Source: Planktothrix agardhii NIES-204 (lineage in GTDB: Bacteria > Cyanobacteriota > Cyanobacteriia > Cyanobacteriales > Microcoleaceae). Taken from it: DNA of 64,000 nucleotides. The notes beneath the pieces were generated by a model. It had not been told where the DNA came from. It was given only the letters and a program-made list of their open reading frames with translations, and did no database searches. The stretch spans positions 248,001 to 312,000 of the forward strand of contig AP017991.1 of NCBI GenBank assembly GCA_003609755.1. Direction: 5' to 3'. This document shows, piece after piece, positions 29,643 through 39,271 of this stretch; position 1 is the stretch's first letter; each line of letters starts with the position of its first letter. A program made the translations under genes and the position numbers.

Positions 29643-30563
29643 TCAATTCCGATGATTATTAATATGTCGAATTCTTGCCCCAGCCCATTGTAATTTTTCT
29701 CTTAGTGTTTGATAAAACGAATAATTTTCCCGCAGAATAATAAACTTTGCCTCACAATTTGCCATGGAAACATCCACCCGTTGACCCGGCCAAATAGAGG
29801 TTGCTAATACCCCATCCATCCAGAGTTTTGTATCATGTTCCGTGTCAGCCAATGGCCAAACACTAACAACAGAACCCGCAGGTAAAACAATCGGGCGACT
29901 GGATAAACTTAAAGGACAAATGGGAGTCACACTAATTGCCGCCATTCCGGGGTGTAAAATCGGCCCTCCGGCGGAGGTATTATAACAGGTGGAACCACTG
30001 GGAGTTCCCACAATTAAACCGTCTCCTTGATATTGATCAACGACTTCTCCATCCACTTCCATCTCTAAAAATGATGTGGGCATTCGATAGGCGGAAGCGG
30101 GTTTGATACACATTTCATTTAATGCTAAAAAGCGATCGCTCACGGGTTCTAAATTAGTTCGACTTCCTTCATAAACCATCGCTTGTAACATCACCCGACT
30201 TTGCACCGCATAGCGATCTTCAAAAAGTCGATCAATGACAAGTTCACTATTTTCAACATCTTCAAAAGATTCGGTTAAAAATCCTAAATGTCCCCCCACA
30301 TTTGCCGCTAAAATGGGAATACCTTCCGGGGCTAAATGTCGGGCTGCGGCTAAAGCTGTGCCATCCCCACCCAAGACAATTGCTAAATCAATTGAAACAT
30401 TACGAGAAGCGAGAAAAACCGGATAGGGGTTATCTTTGGCTCCACTGGGCCCCATTAAAACATGACATCCGCGCTTTTCTAAATATTGAGCATATTGTTC
30501 TGCCCAGCGTTTGCTTAACGGATCTCTAGCTTTATGGGCGATAATTACCTGTTTAATTTCCAT
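29643..30563 (-). CDS. nadK: NAD(+) kinase
   Basis: Phosphorylates NAD to NADP using ATP or polyphosphate. The 306 residues contain the GGDGT signature (Gly65-Thr69 in VLGGDGTALAAAR), the downstream GHLGFLTE, and the substrate-binding NEMCIKP and GDGLIVGTPSGSTCYN segments with the TxGSTAY-like glycine-rich loop. The length is typical of the longer cyanobacterial isozyme. It converges with psbA, sharing the region holding the psbA terminator. Confidence 0.95.
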   Translation of the reverse strand: MEIKQVIIAHKARDPLSKRWAEQYAQYLEKRGCHVLMGPSGAKDNPYPVFLASRNVSIDLAIVLGGDGTALAAARHLAPEGIPILAANVGGHLGFLTESFEDVENSELVIDRLFEDRYAVQSRVMLQAMVYEGSRTNLEPVSDRFLALNEMCIKPASAYRMPTSFLEMEVDGEVVDQYQGDGLIVGTPSGSTCYNTSAGGPILHPGMAAISVTPICPLSLSSRPIVLPAGSVVSVWPLADTEHDTKLWMDGVLATSIWPGQRVDVSMANCEAKFIILRENYSFYQTLREKLQWAGARIRHINNHRN

Positions 30564-30667
30564 GATACTATCCCATTATTTCTGACAGTCTTGTTATTAT
30601 TATCCCTGATCTGTCGCCAAAATTAGATAAATTGATTACAATAGATTGATAGAGCTAAAATAAAGTT

Positions 30668-31369
30668 ATGGTTCAACTACAACCTCTGCTATCTTCTGAT
30701 ATTATTTACCCAGAAAGTGACGGTAAACCAATGGCTGATAATACAAAACAATTCCGTTGGATTGTTATTATTAAACAGAATTTAGATCAACTTTATACCA
30801 ATGATCCGAATGTATTTGTCGCCGGAGATTTGTTTTGGTATCCCGTTGAAGGACGCAATACAATTGTGCAAGCACCGGATGTTATGATTGCTATGGGTAG
30901 ACCAAAAGGAGATCGCCCATCCTATAAACAATGGCAAGAAGATGGAGTTTCTCCCCAAGTTGTATTTGAAATTCTTTCTCCTTGTAATTCTCAAACGGAT
31001 ATGGAGAAAAAGCTATTATTTTATGATCGTTATGGAGTAGAAGAATATTACATCTATGACCCGGACAGGAATCAATTTAAAGGGTGGTTACGTCGGGAAA
31101 TGGGCTTAGATGTGATTGAAGAAATTAACGTTTGGGTGAGTCCCCGTTTAGGTATTCGCTTTGATTTATCGGGGGAAGAATTGCAAATTTATCGTCCCGA
31201 TGGTATCCCCTTTTTATCCTATCAGGAAGTTAGCGAACAATTAGCACAGGAACGCCAACGGGCTGAACAAGAATATCAACGGGCTGAAAATGCTCAACAA
31301 AGATTAGCAGAAATGGAAACAGTATTGCAACAATACCGCGATCGCTTTGGTTATTTACCCTCTGAATAA
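30668..31369 (+). CDS. Uma2 family nuclease-fold protein, copy 2, with coiled-coil tail
   Basis: The 233-residue protein has the Uma2 core: APDVMIAMG and VFEILSPCNSQTDMEKKLLFYDRYGVEEYYIYDP carry the acidic and lysine positions of the PD-(D/E)XK-like site. The C-terminal 45 residues (QERQRAEQEYQRAENAQQRLAEME) form a coiled coil, a common Uma2 add-on. It is a single gene divergent from nadK. Its role is unknown. Confidence 0.85.
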   Translation: MVQLQPLLSSDIIYPESDGKPMADNTKQFRWIVIIKQNLDQLYTNDPNVFVAGDLFWYPVEGRNTIVQAPDVMIAMGRPKGDRPSYKQWQEDGVSPQVVFEILSPCNSQTDMEKKLLFYDRYGVEEYYIYDPDRNQFKGWLRREMGLDVIEEINVWVSPRLGIRFDLSGEELQIYRPDGIPFLSYQEVSEQLAQERQRAEQEYQRAENAQQRLAEMETVLQQYRDRFGYLPSE

Positions 31370-31380
31370 TTCCTGGGAGA

Positions 31381-31419
31381 AAACAAGGTTTTTTAATACA
31401 ATAAACCCTGTTTATTTTA
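31381..31419. terminator. Bidirectional terminator between convergent genes
   Basis: AAACAAGGTTT (31381-31391) and AAACCCTGTTT (31403-31413) pair with one mismatch, with A-rich sequence before and ATTTTAT after. It separates the Uma2 gene from the SGNH-like lipoprotein gene. Confidence 0.6.
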
Positions 31420-32943
31420 TCTAACACTAGGCCAAGGAATAGTCGGGTTAGTGGCAATTTCCCTCGCGACTAAACTGGCTCCATAGCGGTTTAAATGGCT
31501 CGGATCAACAAAATATTGATATTGCCTTAATACTTTTTCGGATAAGTTGATAAAAATAAAGCTATATTCCTGAGATAACTGTTTCATTTGTCGATTAAAT
31601 TCGACTTCATAAGACCAACGAACAGAATCTAAATAATCATCTGTGATCGGTAAATTGACAAAGACTAATTGAATGTTATTAGAACTCGTAAATGCCACAA
31701 CTGAATCAAAGGCTCTGGCCTGTTCTCCTCCTAAATTAAATCCTCGATAATCGCCATCATAGGTTCCCGAAACATAGGGTTTTTGTTGATAATAGGTATT
31801 GGGATTAAACCGAATAGATAGGGGTAAAAATCCATTGGCTTCAATGGCATCTAAAGAAACAAGAGTAGCAGAAAAATTAAGTTTTGAAGCACGATAGAAT
31901 AAATTCTGATAGTTAGATGGGTTATTCTTCGGTGAATTATCAGCTAAATTATAATCATTTTTTTTAATAAAATTAGAAGTCTTAAACTGAAATTTAGAGT
32001 TATCTTTATGTTTACAAGAGTTGGGTAATTGATAACATTTGGTTTGAAAATTTGGTTCAGCTTTAGCTAATTGGGGTCGAATGCCAGCAGCTATTTTTTG
32101 ATGGGCTTGGGAAGCCATAATTGCCTCAAAGGTTCGATCAATTCGACCACTATTAAACGCTCGAACTCCATCGGCCCAAATTATCAATTTAGGCAATTGT
32201 TCTGGGGTTAAAACTTCTCTTAAAATATAATCGACCACTTGCGCGGTTGCACCATTTACCCCAAAGTTAAAAATCCTTAAATTTTGATATCCTTTTTTAG
32301 CTAAAACTTGCTGCATTTGTGCGGGGTCAACTCCTTGTAAAGCGCGAGAACTTCCCACAATTAAAATATCAGGTTTGCCCACGGTACTCAAATAAGATAA
32401 ATATAATTTTAATTGTTGATCTAAGGGTTCACTATCAAAACTAGGAAACTGGGAAACCGAACCCGAACGCGCGGCTTGCTGTTGAGAATAGGTTAAATTT
32501 CTCATATATTCAACCACTTTCTTTTCAGCAAAAGTGCGTCTAGGACTATTAATAGGAACCGCTTGCATCCACGCCACTGCCTGTAACCATAGGCGGGCAA
32601 CTTCATCCCAATCGGATTGAGATTGAGCGGTTTGGGCTAAATTAGAGGCTTGTAGGGCAAATTTAACCGATTCATCAAAGGGATTTTCTTCGATACAAGT
32701 TTGAGATTTAGCAGGATTTTGAGAGATTAAATTTTCTGGTTTTCCTGATATTTTATTCTGATTCAACTGCTTAGTATTAGGGGTGACAGAAGCGGCGATC
32801 GCAGTTTGGGAACCAACAGAAGGTTGAGAGGATTCTTTTGATGAACACCCAATCGTTAATATTATCAGAGGAACTATCGCCATTACCCCACTATTTATAC
32901 GGGTTGATCTCATGAATAGGCTTAATATAGACAATAGACTCAT
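31417..32943 (-). CDS. SGNH-hydrolase-like lipoprotein (DUF1574-like)
   Basis: The 508 residues begin with a signal and lipobox (PLIILTIGCSS, lipidated Cys about residue 33), so the mature protein is probably membrane-anchored outside the cytoplasm. Met11 is an alternative start. The block DILIVGSSRALQGVDP resembles the GDS-like block of SGNH hydrolases, and FVDPSHLNRYGASLVAREIA near the C-terminus gives the D-x-x-H catalytic pair. Such proteins are found with polysaccharide acyl-modification genes. No such partner is adjacent here. The stretch of about 290 bases upstream to the nuclease gene shows no gene. Confidence 0.65.
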   Translation of the reverse strand: MSLLSILSLFMRSTRINSGVMAIVPLIILTIGCSSKESSQPSVGSQTAIAASVTPNTKQLNQNKISGKPENLISQNPAKSQTCIEENPFDESVKFALQASNLAQTAQSQSDWDEVARLWLQAVAWMQAVPINSPRRTFAEKKVVEYMRNLTYSQQQAARSGSVSQFPSFDSEPLDQQLKLYLSYLSTVGKPDILIVGSSRALQGVDPAQMQQVLAKKGYQNLRIFNFGVNGATAQVVDYILREVLTPEQLPKLIIWADGVRAFNSGRIDRTFEAIMASQAHQKIAAGIRPQLAKAEPNFQTKCYQLPNSCKHKDNSKFQFKTSNFIKKNDYNLADNSPKNNPSNYQNLFYRASKLNFSATLVSLDAIEANGFLPLSIRFNPNTYYQQKPYVSGTYDGDYRGFNLGGEQARAFDSVVAFTSSNNIQLVFVNLPITDDYLDSVRWSYEVEFNRQMKQLSQEYSFIFINLSEKVLRQYQYFVDPSHLNRYGASLVAREIATNPTIPWPSVR

Positions 32944-33235
32944 AGCAATTGTTAGCTGGAATTAGATGATTTCGGTTAATCGGGATTTCTCTTGTCCGAT
33001 TATAAATCAAAATGTTCCTGTTAACGAATGAAAAAATAATAACTTGATCAATTATTATTAGTTTTGATACTAAATGGAACTATTGAGCCGTACCTTAACT
33101 CACTAATTAATTTATTTCCGGTGAAGGGGATGACATCGGGGGGGAGGAAATCAAGGTTAATGGGGAAGTTACTGGATGTTCTGGCGTAGTTCATAGTCAA
33201 GCTAATGGGTTTGATGTCAACCTGCTTTACAAATT
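32944..33235. other. Intergenic region without visible gene
   Basis: No coding signature, repeat array or convincing hairpin was seen in these 292 bases between the lipoprotein start and the nuclease stop. Confidence 0.5.
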
Positions 33236-34780
33236 TTAATCAAAACCTTGGCTTTGGTCTACTATGAGTTCTCTTAGATAATAAAAGCGATCATTTCGCC
33301 AGTCTTCGGTTTTTTTTCGTCCGATATATCCCGCTAGAGGGGAAGACAGTTCGACCAGGATTTCATGAAGTTCCCGTTCTGATAGGAATTGAGGCTGATT
33401 GGAGCAATAACGTCCATGAATTCCTGAAACTGTTGCTTCTGCCATTTGAGCATTATTTAGATAGTCTTTGACTACTTGAATAATATGCGATCGCAATTTT
33501 AAACGATTAAACACGATTTTAATATATTTATCTATGTTATCATCCATTTGACCCCATTCCTCGTTATCATCCATTTGACCCCATTCCTCTTGATCCCCTT
33601 TCTTTTTTTTAAAATAGTCTTTGAGTTCAATTAAGTCAACTGAACCCGGATATTGAGCTTGGAGTTTAACGAGTTTTTCTAATGTTTCAGGATTAATAAT
33701 TGTCATCTTATGTACTTTTGCTGCCTTGTTCAGTTGTTTAGTAGGTTCACTAGGGCCTATAATTAATTTAATGGCGTCTTTGAGCAGTTTTTCATCATTT
33801 AAACGCAGTGTTCCTAAATTTAAGAGTTGAACTGCTGTATCATTGGGGATTTTTCTCCCAGCTTTACATTCTCCAACTAATGGATAGGGTTGTGAACAAA
33901 ATAAATCTAATCCTCCTGCACCTCCTTTATGAGCATAGTCTATAGTAAAACCTAAAAATTCTAAACTTTTTTTGACAATATTCTCAAAGTCTGTTCCGGC
34001 TTGATAGTTGCTTTTGCCTTCATCTAGTTCTTTACTTCCGTTTCCTAATACTGCTATTTCATTGATCCAATTTAAGCTGGAATCATCGGTTAAATTGGCA
34101 GGTTGTGAAGTTTTCCAGCCTAAGAGTTGATGAATATTGGCTTGTAAAAGGTTTAAACCGAGTTGTTCTTCCTGAGATAAAGAGTTAGTTTGAAACTGGG
34201 CGATCGCTGTTTCTAATTCTTCTAATTCAGGATGTTCTGGGGGTTGACGGTTGAGAATTTTTCGATATAGATGTTCAAATTTATTATCATCTAAAATCGG
34301 ATTTGTTTCTGTTACCGTAATAGAATGGGGTAAAGGGACAAATCGAGCATTAGTTAAAGGCGACATTGTTATCGGTTCAGGAAGTTTATAAACCCGAAGA
34401 TAAGTTAAAAAAATGTTTCCTCGCTGTTGTAAGAGGGCCTTTAATCCTTCCTCCGTCCAAAGGGTTACTTTAGATAACTTAGTCAAATCTTCGGGATCGT
34501 TTACTTGAGAACAGTTGTGACATTTACCCCAAAGCTTAATTTCAACTTCATCAGAATTTATTTCATCTAAAACAGTTTTACAAGTTGACAAAAAACTTGA
34601 TTTATAGTATTCCTCAACTGGAAATAAATTCAACAAAGTATTAACGGGATAAAGGGCGAATGATCTCCCCAAATACATATCAACATGAGTAATAATGGTG
34701 ATCATTCTGCCCTGACTTAAGGCAACAATATCAGGATATGGTACTGATAAAGCATTATCAAGCGAAATAGAGTTATACAT
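33236..34780 (-). CDS. DUF1802 + Mrr-like restriction endonuclease protein (third gene of candidate defence operon)
   Basis: The 514-residue protein has three parts. Residues 1-160 match DUF1802 (SLDNALSVPYPDIVALSQGR, RSFALYPVN, FLTYLRVYKLP), including a CxxC (Cys87, Cys90). Residues about 255-330 are a PD-(D/E)XK nuclease of Mrr type: Glu266 (GTDFENIV), Asp292 (GGLDLF), Glu304-Cys-Lys306 (VGECKAG) and Gln318. The C-terminal 100 residues look like a winged-helix or similar small domain. A nine-residue tandem repeat (EEWGQMDDN twice) separates the last two parts. Only 2 bases separate its start from the ATPase stop. DUF1802 has been noted with restriction-type domains, which supports a defence role by inference. 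Confidence 0.75.
   Translation of the reverse strand: MYNSISLDNALSVPYPDIVALSQGRMITIITHVDMYLGRSFALYPVNTLLNLFPVEEYYKSSFLSTCKTVLDEINSDEVEIKLWGKCHNCSQVNDPEDLTKLSKVTLWTEEGLKALLQQRGNIFLTYLRVYKLPEPITMSPLTNARFVPLPHSITVTETNPILDDNKFEHLYRKILNRQPPEHPELEELETAIAQFQTNSLSQEEQLGLNLLQANIHQLLGWKTSQPANLTDDSSLNWINEIAVLGNGSKELDEGKSNYQAGTDFENIVKKSLEFLGFTIDYAHKGGAGGLDLFCSQPYPLVGECKAGRKIPNDTAVQLLNLGTLRLNDEKLLKDAIKLIIGPSEPTKQLNKAAKVHKMTIINPETLEKLVKLQAQYPGSVDLIELKDYFKKKKGDQEEWGQMDDNEEWGQMDDNIDKYIKIVFNRLKLRSHIIQVVKDYLNNAQMAEATVSGIHGRYCSNQPQFLSERELHEILVELSSPLAGYIGRKKTEDWRNDRFYYLRELIVDQSQGFD
33536..33590. repeat. 27-bp in-frame tandem duplication
   Basis: A 27-base unit (starting CATCCATTTG at 33541 and again at 33568) is duplicated inside the nuclease gene and encodes EEWGQMDDN twice. 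It is nearly identical at DNA level, so it is recent. Confidence 0.9.
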
Positions 34781-34782
34781 TT

Positions 34783-36735
34783 TTAAAATCCAGATAAATC
34801 GATATCATTTTCTGATTCATAGTCGCTATTTCCTGGCTCAGAAGATAACGTTAGAGGTTCCTCCATAGTCACATCATCAGGAACTTGGTATGAAGGATCA
34901 CTCAAAATTTCTCGAAGTAATGGATTACTTTCCCCCAAATTATACTTTGCTCCTTTTTCATGAATAAATTTTAAGATTTCTTCTTCTGTTAATTGATAAT
35001 CAACGCTACGCTTTTGATGAACTGCACGAATCGCAATTAAGGGTTTAATTTCTTCTTCATGAAGTTCTACATATTCTCCCCCTTGACGAATTAAAGGTTG
35101 TAGATAAGTTGCTTCCATATAGCCAGTAATTTTTTTAGTTTTAGAACGCACTAAACACCCTCTTGTAATTTCAATTGAATAATCTTGAGGAGCAATCAGC
35201 CTTTTAAACCCTGCTCCTAGCGCATGACCGCCATCATACTGAAGAACTGCTACACCAATTGCTATATCTTTCTCACCCTGTTTTCCTATAATTTTAAAAT
35301 TTAAAAAATTGTCTTTAGACTCTTTTCGTTTTAAACGCCTTACCTGCTCTGTAACTCCTTCAACAAAAATACCTTCAATCGTTTCACCAATTAAACTTTT
35401 GCATCCGAAAAGCAAAGCGTCAGCAATCAAATAATTATCATCAATTGAACTTTCTACATCTTGCTTCATTTCATCATCAAATGCCTGTTTTACTGGGTCT
35501 TTTTCTAAAGGTTCTATTATAACTTTTTTGTCGGGAATAGTTGGATTTTCAGTAGTGAAAGAGACAGGCAATATTTTGTCAGGTAAATTTTTTTTACACA
35601 AATTCAAAACATCTCTTACTGTACTAGATTTTCTTTTCCCTAAATTTCTGAGTTCCTTTTCCTCAAAAGGATAAAGAGGATCGTGGGGAACTAAATTTTT
35701 ACTGGCGTAAAAACTTGATAAACGCATTTTTACTAATTCAATAGCTGCATTCTCATCCACAAATTTTAAACTGAGTGGATCGTGGCTATAACTAGAAATC
35801 TTATGCAAAGGGAAGCTGTCTGGTAGTTTTTTAATCTTGTCTTGCCAAACATTAGGTAACATAACACTTAGAATAATACCTCGTTCGAGGTTTTCAAAGA
35901 GTTCTTTAATTAATCCAGCAACAAACTGTACTCTTGCATATCCTAAATCTGGATCTTGATCAACGATATTATCTAATTCATCAAAACAAATAATAAGCTG
36001 ATTATATTCGCTAATCAAATCTAAAATCTGTAAAACAGCATCAAAAGATAAGTTTTGAGGAGGTAAACCTAATTCTACTGTTTTATGTTGAGCTAATTCT
36101 TGACCCCCTAACCAATTATTAGCATACAAAACTTGCTCTGAAGAAAGTGTCCAAAATAGACATCGAACAATATCAGGATTCAAATTAGGATATTTTGTTG
36201 ATTTTAATTGGCAAAAAGATGTGGTTAACTTAGATATCAAGCCTTTAATTTTCTTTCCAGAATTTGTTACTTTTTCTACTAATTCTTGTGCAGAGTAACT
36301 TCTGATCTTGTTTTGAATAAAAGTTTCATTCGCCATATTAGTAGCGAGTTCCTGCCATTGTCTAACATCCTGACTTCCTTGTTGATTTAAACTATCTGCA
36401 ATGGTTTTTTGGAAACCATGTTTAATATTTTTTAAATCCCCATACTTATTTGCATAAATAAATAAAGCTCCTCCTTGAGATTTTAGGCGATGTCGAATGC
36501 GACTAATAATATGGGATTTTCCCGTTCCATATTCTGCTGTAATCACAATTGATGTTTTACAGTTTTGTTGTAAAGTTTGGAATACAGCATCAGACGCATG
36601 AGCATTCAGAAAAGCCACATCTGGAAACTCTTGTTGCCAGATATTTTGATAAGTTACAGTCACTTCATTAAAAGGATTGTGACTCAGTAGGGCATGGTTT
36701 AAATCTTCGATTGAGGAAGTTTGAGGATTAGACAT
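34783..36735 (-). CDS. AAA-type ATPase (second gene of candidate defence operon)
   Basis: The ATG at 36735 (MSNPQTSSIEDLNHALLS) gives 650 residues; an upstream TTG is less likely. Walker A is EYGTGKSH (Lys73), Walker B is QLIICFDELDNI (Asp252, Glu253), and a sensor-like region includes VMLPNVWQ. The N-terminal HNPFNEVTVTYQNIWQ and the large C-terminal half (about 400-650) have no recognised domain. It resembles large ATPases of BREX/Pgl-type and other defence loci in layout but is not an evident member. It is sandwiched between a winged-helix protein and a nuclease with tight spacing, which suggests one complex. Confidence 0.7.
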   Translation of the reverse strand: MSNPQTSSIEDLNHALLSHNPFNEVTVTYQNIWQQEFPDVAFLNAHASDAVFQTLQQNCKTSIVITAEYGTGKSHIISRIRHRLKSQGGALFIYANKYGDLKNIKHGFQKTIADSLNQQGSQDVRQWQELATNMANETFIQNKIRSYSAQELVEKVTNSGKKIKGLISKLTTSFCQLKSTKYPNLNPDIVRCLFWTLSSEQVLYANNWLGGQELAQHKTVELGLPPQNLSFDAVLQILDLISEYNQLIICFDELDNIVDQDPDLGYARVQFVAGLIKELFENLERGIILSVMLPNVWQDKIKKLPDSFPLHKISSYSHDPLSLKFVDENAAIELVKMRLSSFYASKNLVPHDPLYPFEEKELRNLGKRKSSTVRDVLNLCKKNLPDKILPVSFTTENPTIPDKKVIIEPLEKDPVKQAFDDEMKQDVESSIDDNYLIADALLFGCKSLIGETIEGIFVEGVTEQVRRLKRKESKDNFLNFKIIGKQGEKDIAIGVAVLQYDGGHALGAGFKRLIAPQDYSIEITRGCLVRSKTKKITGYMEATYLQPLIRQGGEYVELHEEEIKPLIAIRAVHQKRSVDYQLTEEEILKFIHEKGAKYNLGESNPLLREILSDPSYQVPDDVTMEEPLTLSSEPGNSDYESENDIDLSGF

Positions 36736-36777
36736 AATAACTGGTACAAGGTAAAGGAACAAAAAAATCAATATTTA

Positions 36778-37479
36778 TTAGGCTTCTAAACGCTTGGTGT
36801 AGTAACGCATAGCTCCTAATTCGGTTTGAATAGAATCTTCAACTTTGTCAGGCGTACTATCTGTCATTTGACCTCCAATCAGTTGAACTAGATCATTAGC
36901 CTGCATTTCTAACATCCATTCACTGAACTGTGAACGAGTAACTTGATCGCCGATAGTCCGACGAATGCGATAAATCGGAACTAAGTTATCATAGTTATAA
37001 TCTTTATTTAATTGATCATACACCTGAAGGGCGATCGCTTTAAACTCATCATAGGAAACGATCGCAGCTTGTTTAACAGATGTTAGAGGAATTCCTCCTT
37101 GATGCAGTTCTCGAATTAACGCAATTAACCCATTGGCTAACCGAGCCGCCACAACCGTTGCATCAAAAACAAAGTCAGGATTTATTAACGAATCAATTAA
37201 TATTTGTTTTCCGGTATCGGTGAGTGATACCATAGGCGTTTGATTTTGCTTATAAATTTTGATGACATCCGCCGCTTGCAGTTCGTCGTAAAGACTTTGA
37301 GAAACACCAACATTTTTCCCCTTGCGTTTTTGCTTAACTTTACTCGTCAATTCACTTTTTTTAACCGTTCCCTCAGTACAACTCATTGCCCATAATGTCA
37401 AGAGTAAACGAGTTTTTTCAACGGTTTCAGTCGCAGAAGAAATAGAACTAGAAGCATCTATAGAAGGTGTGGATGACAT
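36778..37479 (-). CDS. Winged-helix-type protein (first gene of candidate defence operon)
   Basis: The ATG at 37479 (MSSTPSIDASSS) is preferred over an upstream TTG, giving 233 residues. Residues about 20-95 (EKTRLLLTLWAMSCTEGTVKKSELTSK, SLYDELQAADVI, SLTDTGKQIL) read as a winged helix-turn-helix. The middle and C-terminal parts are helical with a second possible winged helix (RIRRTIGDQVTRSQFSEWMLEMQANDLVQL). It starts a three-gene unit with the ATPase and nuclease and may be a DNA-binding subunit or autoregulator. It has no sequence family known to me. Confidence 0.65.
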   Translation of the reverse strand: MSSTPSIDASSSISSATETVEKTRLLLTLWAMSCTEGTVKKSELTSKVKQKRKGKNVGVSQSLYDELQAADVIKIYKQNQTPMVSLTDTGKQILIDSLINPDFVFDATVVAARLANGLIALIRELHQGGIPLTSVKQAAIVSYDEFKAIALQVYDQLNKDYNYDNLVPIYRIRRTIGDQVTRSQFSEWMLEMQANDLVQLIGGQMTDSTPDKVEDSIQTELGAMRYYTKRLEA

Positions 37480-37741
37480 ATTATTGATGACAGGATTGAA
37501 TAAACCGATCAAATTTTACATCAAATGGGGATTAATTAAAAGTAAAAATGTTCATTTTAATGAGTACAAATCCGTATATTCTCGTAGAGTTTATAAAATC
37601 TTGATACCAAGGTTGATGGATTTCCAGGCTTTTGACATTGACGGGACATTTTTCTTAAAATAATTCTGTGGATTGATCAATATCTGTCCAACATCGACTA
37701 AGCTGTTCTTAAATTAGACCATCCGATTTATCGGTTTCCTC

Positions 37742-39271
37742 ATGTCCGTTTCTTCCTCTCCAAACCCCAAATACACAGAACTACTTAATCGCCTCACGGA
37801 GATTAACGATATTAAATCGGCAATTTCCCTGTTGTATTGGGATCAAGCCACCTATATGCCGCCTGGGGGTGCTCCGGCCAGAGGGCGACAAATGGCCACA
37901 TTACGCCGCCTCGCCCATGAAAAATTCACCGATCCGGTTTTGGGAGAACTCTTAGAAGACTTACGGACGGAGGAAGCTAACCGTCCCTATCCCTCCCTAG
38001 AAGCCAGTTTAATTCGTGTCACCTGTCGAGATTATCAGCGAGCGGTACGGGTTCCTTCAAAGCTGATGGCACAGATATCCCAGCATCAATCTGCCTGCTA
38101 TCATGCCTGGGCTAAAGCACGGGAAGCCCAAAATTTTGCTATTGTTCAACCTTATTTAAAAACCACTTTAGAATTGAGTCAGGAATATGCCTTGTGTTTT
38201 CCAGGGTATGAACACATAGCCGATCCCTTAATTGATCAACAGGATCAGGGGATGACGGTGGCAAAGGTGCGATCGCTATTTGAACCTCTGCGTGAACAAT
38301 TAGTTGCGATCGTAGAAGATATTAGTAGTTGTGTTCCGTTAAACAACTCTTGTTTACATCAAGATTTCTCTCCTAAAGAGCAGATTAAGTTTAGTCTTGG
38401 GGTAATTCGATCTTTGGGGTACGACTTAAATCGAGGACGTCAAGACAAAACCTTGCATCCGTTTATGACGAAATTCTCGATTGATGATGTTAGAATTACT
38501 ACCCGTGTTTATGAACACCATCTGGAACAAGCCTTATTTAGTACCATTCATGAGGCGGGTCATGCCCTCTATGAACAGGGAATTGCACTGGAGTTAGAAG
38601 GTACTCCCTTAGCGGGGGGTGCTTCCTCTGGTTTGCACGAAAGTCAAGCTCGTTTATGGGAAAATGTCATCGGTCGCAGTCGCGGGTTTTGGGAATGGTT
38701 TTATCCCCGGTTACAGGGGGTGTTTATGCGGCAGTTAGGACAAGTTACAACTAATCAGTTTTATCAAGCAATTAATAAAGTTACTCCTTCTTTAATTCGT
38801 ACCGATGCCGATGAAGTTACCTATAATTTACATATTATGATTCGGTTTGATTTAGAGTTAGCAATGTTGGAGGGAAAATTAGCTATTTCTGATTTACCTG
38901 AAGCTTGGAATGAGCGATATAAAAAAGATTTAGGGGTGATTCCAACAACAGATATTGAGGGCGTATTACAGGATGTGCATTGGTATATTGGACTAATTGG
39001 GGGAATGTTTCAAAGTTATACGTTAGGGAATTTAATGGCGGCTCAAATTTATCATACTATCATTAGTTTTGATCCTGAAATTCCCTTTGAAATTGAACGG
39101 GGAAATGTGAAGCGGTTATTAGAATGGTTGCAACAAAATATTTATCAACATGGTCGAAAATTTACCACATCAGAATTAATGGAACAGGTGACGGGTTCTC
39201 CCCTGAAAATTGATCCATTTATTCATTATCTGCATAATAAATATGAATATCTCTACAATTGTAAATTTTAA
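37742..39271 (+). CDS. M32 family metallocarboxypeptidase
   Basis: Zinc-dependent carboxypeptidase of the Taq/PfuCP type that removes C-terminal residues. The 509 residues are the usual length. The zinc site is HEAGH (His270, Glu271, His274) in FSTIHEAGHALYEQG, with the third ligand expected in SGLHESQARLWEN. Other family marks are the N-terminal LLYWDQATYMPPGG and the C-terminal FEIERGNVKRLLEWL. It is cytosolic, with no signal peptide. It ends exactly one base before the stop codon of the convergent gene begins. Confidence 0.95.
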   Translation: MSVSSSPNPKYTELLNRLTEINDIKSAISLLYWDQATYMPPGGAPARGRQMATLRRLAHEKFTDPVLGELLEDLRTEEANRPYPSLEASLIRVTCRDYQRAVRVPSKLMAQISQHQSACYHAWAKAREAQNFAIVQPYLKTTLELSQEYALCFPGYEHIADPLIDQQDQGMTVAKVRSLFEPLREQLVAIVEDISSCVPLNNSCLHQDFSPKEQIKFSLGVIRSLGYDLNRGRQDKTLHPFMTKFSIDDVRITTRVYEHHLEQALFSTIHEAGHALYEQGIALELEGTPLAGGASSGLHESQARLWENVIGRSRGFWEWFYPRLQGVFMRQLGQVTTNQFYQAINKVTPSLIRTDADEVTYNLHIMIRFDLELAMLEGKLAISDLPEAWNERYKKDLGVIPTTDIEGVLQDVHWYIGLIGGMFQSYTLGNLMAAQIYHTIISFDPEIPFEIERGNVKRLLEWLQQNIYQHGRKFTTSELMEQVTGSPLKIDPFIHYLHNKYEYLYNCKF

